From Aquila chrysaetos chrysaetos (taxonomy: Eukaryota > Chordata > Aves > Accipitriformes > Accipitridae), in the NCBI RefSeq assembly GCF_900496995.4, contig NC_044012.1, forward strand, positions 24,032,759 to 24,096,758: DNA of 64,000 nt, in the 5' to 3' direction. Numbering within the stretch: position 1 is the first letter of the stretch; each line of letters begins with the position of its first letter. Shown here one piece after another: positions 26,526 through 36,963 of this stretch. The notes below the pieces were generated by a model. It searched no databases, was not told the origin of the DNA, and was given only the letters and a program-made list of their open reading frames with translations. The position numbers and the translations under genes were made by a program.

Positions 26526-28229
26526 AATCAACTGGATCCATAATCTCTGCTCCAGGCTTTTCAGTTTTGAACATATCCTCTGATGAGTCCCCACGAAGGT
26601 TAATTACAGCATGGGAATCTCCATGTTTTCTTTTCCAATCAACAATAATGCAAATAATTGCTTCAGCTTCTCTGCAATGGGCTCATCTTTTCTAATTGCT
26701 CCTTTTATACTCTGATCATGTGCTGGCTCTGTCAACTCTTTGGCACACTTCTTGTTTCTGATATATTTGAGGAAAATCTACTCTCTTCTTCTTTAGCTGT
26801 TTCTGATTCTTTCAGTGTGCCACTTAGGCAAGGAGCTCAGTGATGCATACCCAATACAGTGATGCAGTACTACCATCGTCTTATCTAGGTCTGGCCTTTC
26901 TTTCCACAAGGTTTCTCTGGTTTTTACCAGGATGGTTAGCCTGCCCACTTCCTTCAGTTTACAACCGTCTGTCAAACAGCATCACTCAGCTTACAGTGCC
27001 CCAGGGAATGTCTGCCTTGCCCAGGTTTCCAATATGCCTGTTGTGTTCATGTCTTCGTTTAGGACCTGCCAATCCACTCCCCCATTTCCAAAAGCTCTTG
27101 GATATCTAGAATATACCTGAATTTTAATCCACTGCATAACTTTCTCCTAGGCTGTGTGACTGAGTCTAACTGTAATCAGACTGTACAGCAAAGGAACTCA
27201 AATGCCCTACAGAAGCTTTAACATACAGCATTAATACATTTATATATTTTCAACAGCCAAGTTTGTAATCTGGCCAAGAGATACCACTCAGGTTTGCAGG
27301 GCAGAACTTATTTTCCACAGAACAGAACTGGCAGGCATTAATCATGCTAGCAATCTGTAATCTGCTACAATCTACTGTTTCCAGAGCTCCAGCATATGAC
27401 TTTGGCAGGAGGCAACCTTAGGTCAACAGCTCAGATACAGGGCAGAGCTCCGCACCCAGCACTACAGCATGCTTCAGCACACGTGCCATTTCTCTGCAGT
27501 GCAGCTGAGACAGTACTGTCCTCTGGCAAGACAGCACCCTGGCCACCAGCATCACCAGGACTGTGGCAGTTGGTCATTTAGACCCATAAAAGTGGAGAAG
27601 TCTGAGAACATTTGTCCCCGGATGATAGCTTTCTGTTGTCTTATTTTCTGGCAAGGTTGCTGAGGGCCCTGTGTAACCATGCTGCTGGGGATGTAGCTGC
27701 TTTAACCATGCAGAAGATGTTACAACAAGCAGAGCTGGCATGTAAAAAAACCATCTAATTTCACAGGAAAGCAAAACCAAGATACAGATTTGCCTGTTCA
27801 GTGGCTTGACGTTTGTCTTTTGTCACAGACTCAGTCATTCAGGAAAAAACATGTCATATTCCTATTACCTGCTCCTTTGTCACTAGCCTACAGGCATGAG
27901 CCCAGGCACTGCAGAGAGGGTTCCTGCCCTCACACTCAAGGAGTGATTTCCTACTCATGTAGGAAATGCCACCATCCCCTTTGGGGGCCAGAGCCACGAG
28001 AAGCTGTGAAACATGGAAAACCAAGCAGAGCAACCAGCATTATCACCAATCCCAATGAGATTCAGCTTCAGGGACCTACCTGTGCTGGTAGCAGTGAGCA
28101 GAGAGGCCTTCCACACAGATATACTAAGCAACCTTTCTATGTCCCCTCCAGTCCCGCCAGCTACTATGCCGCATCTGTGCCTGAATTCATGTCAATGATT
28201 TCATGTAACTGAATTCGTGCCAGTCCTTC

Positions 28230-29220
28230 ACCCATGGAGAGGACACACCAGGCTGTTCTGACTCACTCATCACTGGAAATGTAGAAGTTTCCATCCCGGA
28301 CTGAACTTTCTGGACCATGATTTTTGCTGTGAACTTGTCTAACCCCATTTTGAACACATTCTGCTTTCCACCCTCAGCATCATGTGAAGGTGGATTCATA
28401 AAGAGATGTGAATGGATCACATCCATTCATGCACCCACTTCTCACACAGTGGGAAATGGCAAAACACTTCCTCTCTTTCTACCACAGATGTCTGCTACAC
28501 TCCCTTCAATTCACCCCATCCCAAGCTGGGCGCTACGCCGTAAGCCGTCCTTTATAGAGAAGCTGGCTCTGGCCTCCTTGTCAGAATTTCTGTACCTCCT
28601 CCAGTCAGCTCTAATGCCAGCTGCAACAGATACTATCAACACCCTGTACACACCACTCTCTTTCCTCTGAATTCGGCTTCACATGTATTTGAATTGAATG
28701 TAATCTGCCATTTTATGCATGAGCATCATGGGACCCTCTTCAGCTTCTTGCATTCAGCCCTAGATTTGGCTCTCCTGAATCATTTTTTTTTCCCTACAAA
28801 TTTGCCAGCTCACTATTCACAGTCTTCTCTGCATCTTCTATGAATGCACTGATTGGCATGAATACCAGCACAGGCCTCTGTACGCTGCCACTGGCACCCA
28901 CCGCCACTGTGAAAATGGGCTCGATACTCCTGTAAACAGTTATTAGTCTATGGGCCTGCCTCTTCACCCCTTGAAAAGCTAGTTTTCTTGTAGGTCACTG
29001 ATGCAGGAACTCACTCAAAACATGCGAGCCCCCATGTACAAGTGTACTAACTGTAAATGACCCTGCTTGCTCACACCTTCAGATAGCTTGGATACGCTTC
29101 TGTGCTTTGACTTCCTTCTCTAAGAGCCAAATAAAACTATTCCCCAGTATACTGTATTCATTCAAGCATCTAATAAAATTATTCTACATTGTTGTTTCTA
29201 ACAATTTGAGGCTGTTTGAA
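28230..29220 (-). mobile_element. CR1/L3-like LINE fragments
   Basis: AATGTAATCTGCCATTTTATGC, then CTACAAATTTGCCAGCTCACTATTCAC, TCTATGAATGCACTGATTGGC, and a downstream GTACAGACC-type region give the antisense segment order of ancient CR1/L3 between RT and the 3' end. The part before 28.68 kb is a weaker match. Confidence 0.6.
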
Positions 29221-30049
29221 CACAAACTCTGGTTCCTAAATCAGTCCAGGACTCCTTTCACTCCCTGACATCACACTCCTGCATCCCTCAAAAACTGGTT
29301 TAGGCATTAAACCACAAGCCTGTTAGTAGCTGAACAGCTTCACTACTGCACTCCTCCAGCACCATTGGGTGACTGCAGTTGGCCAGGGCAATGCACTGAT
29401 TTGCTCCAAAACCTCTTTGCCAACACTTCAGTTTGAGAGAGTCCCTCAGCCCCGTCTCCCTCTGCACAGGAAATAAAGGAACCTTCCTGGGATGCCGCTG
29501 CAGCCAGCAGTAACACAAGGAACTCATTTGCTTCTGCACAATAGCTTTGTTTTCTTCATGTGTCCTCCCTGCTCCTGATGTGCACACCTCGGGACAGAGC
29601 TGCCTGGATGTATTCCTGAAAATTGGTCTCATAAAAGGACTTTTAACCTCTAAATATATATAGTGTCAGAATGTAAATGAGAACAAAATGTCTCTTGAAA
29701 CAGGAAACTCAGACTGGTGTCCCTGCAGAGTGAATTTGTCCTTCAACCTCAATTCAGCAACTTTGGGTGGCTTCCTGGTTTCTAAGAAACTTGAGTCCCT
29801 CCTGCAGCTCTGCAAAGGCTCTTTCTTCACTGTCAAAGCCTGGCTGTGCGTCAGCTCCCCAGTCCTCTCGGTATCTCCTGGTCCCTTGCCATGGAGCACA
29901 CTCTGCCAGCTCTGGTTGTCCCTCTGCTCCCGCAGCCCCACCAGCTGCTCCAGACGTCCCCCCCCCAACCCACCATTCACTCCCCAAGACCATGCAGTAC
30001 ATCCATGACAGCAGAGAACAAGGACTATTGACTCAAGACCTTCACACAG

Positions 30050-30480
30050 CGGCTTTAAATATTCTCCGTGGCAGAGCCAAGGATTTTATTCATTTAGCTG
30101 TTCCCTTTAATTTCCTTCTAACTGGCCTCCTCTTTTTATGTTATTTAAAGACTTTCTCAAATTCCTGCTGCTGCAGTCAACTTTTTTGGCTCTTTCCCCT
30201 CACAAGGATGTTGAATTTAAGTACTTTACAGTCGGTATATAAAAAAAAGCGTATCTTTGATAGTGATATATTGATCCAGGTTCTGTGTATTACTCTGGAA
30301 TAAATCAAAAGTTACTTCTCCCCTTGTAAGGTCTTTCACCAGTTGCTTCACAGATTGTCATTTATGGTGTCTAAAACTCATTTTCTCCCCCAAACAGAAC
30401 CAGCTTCTCCAGCCTCAGATTTTGCCCAGTTGTTCAAGGCATTTCCCCATAATAACAAAAATCTAATTTTCAGTAGCTGA
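30050..30480 (-). mobile_element. CR1/L3-like LINE fragment
   Basis: GATCCAGGTTCTGTGTATTACTCTGG, TTCACCAGTTGCTTCACAGATTGTCATTTATGGTGTCTAAAACTC resembles the antisense of the ancient CR1/L3 segment that carries CAGTCATTTATGGTGTCCA. Neighbouring fragments on the same strand may be parts of one insertion. Confidence 0.5.
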
Positions 30481-31599
30481 GGATTGCAAAGCTGGATCTG
30501 TAAAATGTCAATGTTTCATGGATTAAACCATTTTAACCAACAATTTATTTCACTTATTACATGCTCAGGTGACTGACTAGTTCCCAGTAACATAGGACTT
30601 GCAGGAGCTGGTGTTACCTTCCTATAACCGAGCTTTTGAATTCTGAAGTTTGAGAGTTACCAAGGAGAAAGTTCTGTTGCATTTGTCTTTTTCTGTTAAT
30701 TTTTATGCCAGCTTTTCAAAGAACATTTTCTTTTTGACTGGCATTTTGTATTGTTTTGTTTGTAGCTATTTAAATGCATTGTTTTGACATCATGTGCATT
30801 TATACTCAATACATCATTAATTGGGGCAAATTTCATTCCTTTGCAAAAATAAAATCCCCCAGAATAAATTCCTACACTATTTGCAACATTTTCTACACCA
30901 AAGCTACACAAACCCACTGTTCAAACTGCAATGGAGACTACAGGGGGATCTCAAAGAGGACTCAAAGCTCTGCTGTACCTGTCCTACCAGTGCTTGGAAA
31001 AGCAGTCTGCACAACCCATGAAGAGCCAATTGCCAGCCAGGATTTGGAGTCAGCTCAGAGCTGTGCTGCAAGCCAGAAGCTAATAAATGTCACCGAGCCC
31101 GCACAGAGTAGATTAGAAACGGCCATTTGGATTTTGGCCATCAGCCTGTGCAGTGCAGCCACAACACCTCTCTGAATTCCTGCTGAACGTGAATGGACTG
31201 TGCGAAAAGTTCATCTGTAATTTAAAAATTACCTGAGTGGGTTAATCTGCCTTGGAAGTCACTCCAATGGTCAGGACCTTCTTCCAAATCCCAGCTGTCG
31301 TCTGTCAGCTTCCAGCCACTGGATCCTGCTCCAGTTATTGCTGTCCTCCAGACTGGAAGACCTGTTAACAGAGCAGGATTTTTTGCTGAGACACTTAGGT
31401 ACTATGGCTAAGTAAGCCCTTAATGCTCTTAGAAATTCAATAGTTAAAGTAGATAAAGGTTATCTGATACTCCAGTGACCTCCAAGTCTTCTCTGGTCAC
31501 TGTGTCTCAGAGCAGCACCATCCATCATTTGTTCCTCAACCGCTAACGCTATATTCACCCTTATTAAAGCACCTATTTAGTTCCAGCTTAGCAAATCAC

Positions 31600-31745
31600 C
31601 AGCCCTACCCTCCAACCGTTTTGTTATCTGCACAGTGCATCAGAGACTTTTCTGCTTTTTTCTGCTAGGCTTTTGGTAAAAATGTTGAATGTAGCCAGAC
31701 CACAGTACAGGTCATTCTAAGACTTTGCACTTGAATACAGTGTGA
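31600..31745 (-). mobile_element. Possible CR1/L3-like fragment
   Basis: TTGTTATCTGCACAGTGCATCAGAGAC and AAAATGTTGAATGTAGCCAGACCACAGTACAGG resemble the antisense segments ending in GTTGAATAG.ACTGG.CCCAGTACAG. A weak match. Confidence 0.35.
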
Positions 31746-32139
31746 AGTCTAGAAGTTACAGAAGCAAAGGACAGTGCTGGAAAATCTGAGAGTTAGTTGG
31801 ATAAAGAAGATGTTGAGGGCTTGCTGCAACACAACAGAATATGCAGCTGGTAGAAGTCAGGTTGAACCCACCATACAACCATGCCACATTTGGGGTTTTG
31901 TATTCACTCCCCACTCCTCTCATCTCTGCCGCTCTGGGCTCGCTGCAGTCAGCCATGAATAAATCCTGCCTTGATGAAAATTGGTTCAAATGAGATAGCC
32001 CCTAAATGTACGAAACCCAGTCTCTGGGAGGAATCCCCAAGGACGGCCGTCGGGTTCTGGTTCCTGACACACAGCAGAGCTGCGATCTGACTCACAGCAA
32101 CGTGACTCAGGAGTAACTACCAAAGCCTTAACAGAAGCA

Positions 32140-33355
32140 AATCAAGGACAAGATATTTCTGTACAGAATATTTCTGTAAAATCAGCTTGGTTGCAGGTTA
32201 ATGAGTTTGATAAAAGCCTGCACGGGTCTGGAACAAGCATTACGAATATCCGGGCAGTATGCAAACATAGGTGAATTGCCTGGACCTTGATCTTGATATA
32301 AAAGGAGTTACAGAAGTCAAAGAAATACCAAAACATCTGGCTGCAAGCTCTGCAGGACAGCTCAAGCAAGCTGCTAAGAGCAGCAGTCAAATGCCCAGAT
32401 GAAATCACATCCCTGCAAGACTCTATCTCCCCACCCAGATGGCTGCAGAGAAGTGGCAGGCTCACTTCTTTGACAAGAGAGATCAAAATGGCATGAGACT
32501 CCAGCAAAAGTGCGATAACAGCAGATGATAGTAACGGACTTGAACCACCCACATACAAACATGCAGCACAGTGGGACACAGTTCAGAGACAGAGTAACTC
32601 CACATTCGACACGCTGCTCTGTGCAGTCGCTCACTTGGAGCAAGGAGAGGAGCAGGAAGAAGTGGGGAGGCCATTCTTGACTTAGTTTTAAGTGGCACAC
32701 AGGAGCTAACTCATAAAGCAATAGTAGCTGAGATGCTGCATAATAGCAGCCCCAGTGCTGTTCAATTCAGCATTGCATTAGGGAAGCCAAGACCAAACAG
32801 CAGCAAGTGACACTAAACGGAAGCAAATGCTAAAAATCAGTGTGAGGCTAATTAAGCAAAGCCTAAAGGGGTTTTGAAGAGCAAATCAGTAAAGGTATAA
32901 AAACAAACAACAGGGCTGAGCATGTCAAAAAGCCATCAGGAAAACATGGGGCCGTTAGACTGTCAGAGGTTAAAGGAAGCAATTATGGTAGATGAGGATA
33001 TTGCAGAGATGCTAAATGACTCTTCTCCTTCTATCTTCCACACCTATGGAGATTTCTATGCCTTTGCAGAGCCTCCAGGGAGATACTATCCATGGCTGGG
33101 GCAACAGCAAATACAGTCTAGGAAACATGATTGTTTAAAAGGAAATATGTTATCGAGCCCATTTGATGATTTAGAAGGCTTCATTCTCACTCCATCCTCC
33201 AACCCCACTTACAGAGAGAGTATCCATTGGAGGGACTACAAAGGAAAGGCAGGAGCTTCTGGTCTGATCCTAAAAGTCAGGAGACGGGCAGCAAGACACC
33301 AGAAAAGGCCAAATTCAGATAAACAGAGGGGAAAATCTTCTCCAGAGGTGTGATA
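32140..33355 (+). mobile_element. CR1/L3-like LINE, ORF2 endonuclease and linker
   Basis: Sense-strand remnants in order: VTDLNHPHTN near 32528 (endonuclease, version of GDFNHPDI); EAILDLVLSGTQELTHKA near 32665 (the LDLVLTN motif) followed by SAVQFSIA (the VQFTI segment); and from 32922 a 143-codon ORF with KEAIMVDEDIAEMLND.SPSIF, a version of the linker D.EIAEALNDFFASVF before RT. The ORF is thus part of a dead LINE and not a gene. Confidence 0.7.
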
Positions 33356-36300
33356 AGAGAGTGGTCAAACAGACTGGATTTTTTAGATCTGGGGGGGAGA
33401 AATTATAACTGGCATTGCTAAGGTATTTTGGAAAGTGTTTTAGCTCTACATTCCAGCTGGTCCTGAGTGGAAAGTTAACACCGGAGTGGTTTATTCTTCC
33501 TCTGTGGCATTAATATTAGCTGCAGCCAGGACATGGGGCTGGAAGTTTTTCACAGATGATCAGGACTGGCAGCTCTTAAACTGATGTCAGTGGGAGGTGA
33601 GTGAGATCTGGTTGCTTCTGCCCGAGGGTACTATACCTAAGTGGCATAGCTGAAAAAAACAGTCCTGCACCCGCAGCCTGTATGTCCATACCTTGCACAG
33701 TCCTTTACACTTGGCTGGAGGATGCTGCCAGACCACTGCTGGCACTTGTGGGAGGGTCTGGAGGACTCGAACAGCCCAGTTCAAAAGAGGCATGTGGTCC
33801 CAGAGAGCAAGGAGACCCAGAAGCCAACACTGCTTTGAATGTAACACCCACCTTTGCAGCCCCACATTGTCATGAGCAACAGAGAACCAGAAAGATTTAG
33901 GCCAGCAAGGACTTCTGAGGGTCTCTCAGGCAAAGCAGAGCTGAGGAGCACCATCCTTCCTGGGCATGGCAGAGTGAATCCATGCAGGGGAACTCCGGTT
34001 CCTGGGGGCTCTAGGATGCCTTGGCAGAGGCGGCTGCGTGACATCAGCCCCCTCAGCCGTTTGTTGCCGTTTGTTAACGTTCGGTACCCGGCGGTGGCAG
34101 ATGCTCTGGGGCTGAATCACAGGGATTTGTTGTGGCGAGCATCGCCTCGGCACCTGCTGCACACTGAATACCTCCTCTTCCTCTGCCTCCAGCTGCTCTG
34201 CCCTGCACTGGCCACCACCTCTCGGAGCCGCCCACGTGATGGAGAGTGTGGGTGCTGCACCCACAGAGGCAGGGGCAGCGAGGCTCTCTGCAACGCACCT
34301 GCCTTGCAGGAGACAGGGAAATGGTTAAAAGCCCCACCTGGAGCTATGAAGCCTCCAGGATTCAGCAGGGAGAGGGGACAGGCGGGGGGGGGGCACAGGG
34401 TGGGGAGATGGGGGGCGAAGGGCATCGTGCACCGCAATGGTCTCCTGTGACAAAGACCTGCCATGCTGTAGCCAGTGCTGCAACAGGCAGGCAGTGTGCC
34501 CTCCCAGCCTCCCTCCTCCGTAGAGGGAACTGCAGCACAGCCCCAAGGGACATGACACTCCTGCACATCCTCCTCCAGCAAAGACATCTGAGGAGAGGCT
34601 GGGGGATCACAAAAGGCCCTAAGAGACCCGGTGTCACCCAAGACCCTCCTCTCTGGAGGAAACTGCCCCCCCACCTGCCACATGCAGTGCCAGGAGCCAC
34701 CCACACCCTCCCAGGGCCTGACCCAGCATGGTCCCCTGCCACGAACCATCCTACGAGACCCTCTCCAGCTTCCCTCCCCCATCTCACTCTCCCACCAGAG
34801 CCTCCCTCATGAGGCCATGCTCATGCCTCAGAGAGGAGCCATGCTTGTATTCACTCTGCTCCTGGGGGAAGACCTCCTGTGAGCTGCTGTCACATCCCCC
34901 AGCTTGCCGGAGCCGTTCCAAAGGCAGCCCCTTCTCCAGCTAAAGACCTGGGGAGACCCTCCCATGGCCTCACTTGGCCCACGCTGTCCCCAGATCTGCC
35001 CCACAGGCCGTGGCTCTGCACCCTGAGCACTGAAGTCACAGCTGGGGCCAGCTGCAGCTCCTCTAAGGCTGGCTGGACAAGGCCATAACACAAGCAGCAT
35101 CACCTTTAGGGCCATGTCCAGACATAGATGAAAATTGAGGCAGAGCAGCGATCTGATCTGACCACCAGAAAGCTGTTCCTCCCACAGCCCCTTCCCACAG
35201 AGACTGTGACTAACGGAGACATCCCTCTTGCACAGCATTTCTGCAGGAGAGCATCAGGGTGTGGAAAAGCTCAGCATAAAAGCACGTGAGGAGGAGTTTA
35301 CGCTGACACGTGAAATGAATGTATGCATTTGTTTCAGACCTACTAAAGCAAAAGGGGTTAATTTCTCCCCTAGGGCTGCAGCAGCAGAGTCCGACCTAGA
35401 AATGTTTGGGCTGGCATGAGCGAGCACTCAGGTGTCATCATCTAACGGACGATAACATGGATGGATAACAGTGGATAAAGGAGTTGCCTGGGAGATGCCA
35501 CGGGATAGCAAGGGCTGGACACTGACTTTTAGGGATTGGCAGCCAAGGACTGGAACAAACACAGACTTCACCCCAAATGCGATTCGGCTGCAAGTCTGAG
35601 CGAGGACCGTTCGTGAGACCGGGCAATACATGGGCTCCTGCAGAGACAGAGAGGAAGTCCTCAACCCCGAGGACCAGAGAGAGACCGAGCCACCCTCACG
35701 GGCATGGGTCACACCCCAGCATTTCAGCTGTAGTCCTTCTGACCCCACGAAGCACTGAGGAGACCACCTTGCATCGATCAAGCTGCACGCTGTCTGCTTG
35801 TCCATGGTCGACAGGCTGGCCGCAGGAGCAAGAGGAGAGCCAAAGCCGGGCCTTCAGCCACAAGAGCCATGGGAGTTGCTTTGCAAATCGACATATGCCG
35901 AGCACGTGGCATAGAGGAGAGCGATCCCAGACCAAGCAGGGCCAACTACCCTAGAGAGCAGCAATACATGGCAGCAGGCAACCCTGCCTCCCACTGCCTC
36001 CATCCCGCGGCCAACGTGAGCTGCCCATCACTCGGTTTGGGGCTCTGCCAGGTGCTTCCCAGACCACAGACCCCAGACCCACCTGGAGAGTCACCGCACA
36101 GAGGGGCCGGCCTGGCAGGCACCCCAGCCCGCCCTGGGGACAGGGCCCGGGTGGCTGTGCTCCCGGCGTGTGGGGCAGAGCCATGGCGGGACAGCGGCAG
36201 TCCGCGGCCTGCCCCGGGCGCCTCGCTAGGGGCAGGCGGGACGCGGTGGGCTCCGACGGGGACAGGGCCGAGCCCCGAGGGAGTGCCCGGGCCCAGGAGC

Positions 36301-36758
36301 ACCGGGGCCGACGCTCTGGGAGGAACCCCTCACGGGGCCGGGCGAGGCTGCCAGGCACGGGGCTGCGAGGCCCTCCGCGACGGGGCCGGGGCCGGGACCG
36401 GGACCTCCCGCAGACCGGCACCCCCTCAGGGCGGGACCGCCCTCAGCCCGGGATCGGGACCGGCGACGACACCCTGACACATCGCGGCTCCGCTCGGACC
36501 GGGCCCCCTCAGCCCGGGGACAGGACGAGGACCACGGGGACCACCGGGACACCCTCCCCCCCCGCCGCCGCCGCCGCCCCGCGCCCACCTGCCTCCCGCG
36601 GGGAGCGGCGCATGTGGAGCGCACCACCGCGCCTCTGGGCGGGGGGGGGGCCGGCGGCCGGAGCGGGCATGTTTACACGGGGGCCGAGGGGGGCGGCATC
36701 GGCGCGGCCCCCCCGACCCCCCCGCTGCCGCTGCACAAATGGTCTCTTCCTCGCGCTC

Positions 36759-36765
36759 TATTTAA
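36759..36765 (+). promoter_or_regulatory. TATA-like box of CADM3
   Basis: TATTTAA is the only AT-rich heptamer in this part of the CpG island and lies 123 bases before the CADM3 ATG. A start site 25-30 bases downstream would fall near 36790 and give a 5' UTR of about 100 bases. Inferred from position and sequence only. Confidence 0.45.
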
Positions 36766-36789
36766 TCCCCGCCGCTGCCGCACCGCCGG

Positions 36790-36887
36790 CTCCAGTCCGA
36801 AGAGCAGCGCCGCGCCCGGTGCCGCCGCCGCCTCCGCGCCGCGGCTCGGCTCGGCTCGCCCCGGCCCCGCGGGCACCCGCTGCCACC
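36790..36887 (+). other. Probable CADM3 5' UTR
   Basis: Sequence between the start site inferred from the TATA-like box and the ATG. It contains no ATG, so there is no upstream ORF, and it ends in the Kozak GCCACC. The 5' limit is uncertain by tens of bases. Confidence 0.45.
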
Positions 36888-36963
36888 ATGCTGCCCCCCG
36901 CCCTTGGCCTCCTACTGCTCCTCGCCTGCTTCGGTACCGCCCGGGGAAACCTCTCCCGCGACG
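36888..36963 (+). CDS. CADM3: CADM3 coding exon 1 (signal peptide)
   Basis: Encodes residues 1-25 plus the first base of codon 26. The ATG sits in a near-ideal Kozak context (GCCACC before it; C rather than G at +4). A run of leucines forms the signal-peptide core, with likely cleavage after Gly20, leaving a mature N-terminus that starts with the sequon Asn-Leu-Ser, as in mammalian CADM3. The donor is GTGAGT at 36964, phase 1. The same frame is open far upstream, but those ATGs lie in the CpG island before the likely transcription start, so this start is preferred. Confidence 0.93.

Larger units (their letters stand above)
20031..36000. other. Intergenic, LINE-rich left part; no gene seen
   Basis: LINE remnants are listed separately. 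Between them, and from 33.4 to 36.0 kb, I see no exon with recognisable protein similarity. GC rises steadily from about 33.9 kb towards the CADM3 CpG island, and recognisable LINEs stop at about 33.4 kb. A divergent or antisense transcript from the CpG island is possible but not supported by sequence. Confidence 0.5.

Noticed and set aside
29300-29632. 110-codon minus-strand ORF
   Set aside because: No domain recognised and it lies among LINE fragments; more likely chance or repeat-derived.
34117-34812. Overlapping ORFs of 188-221 codons on both strands near 34.1-34.8 kb
   Set aside because: Low-complexity, rich in Pro/Gly/Arg, no recognisable domain, and open in several frames at once, as expected for GC-rich non-coding DNA.
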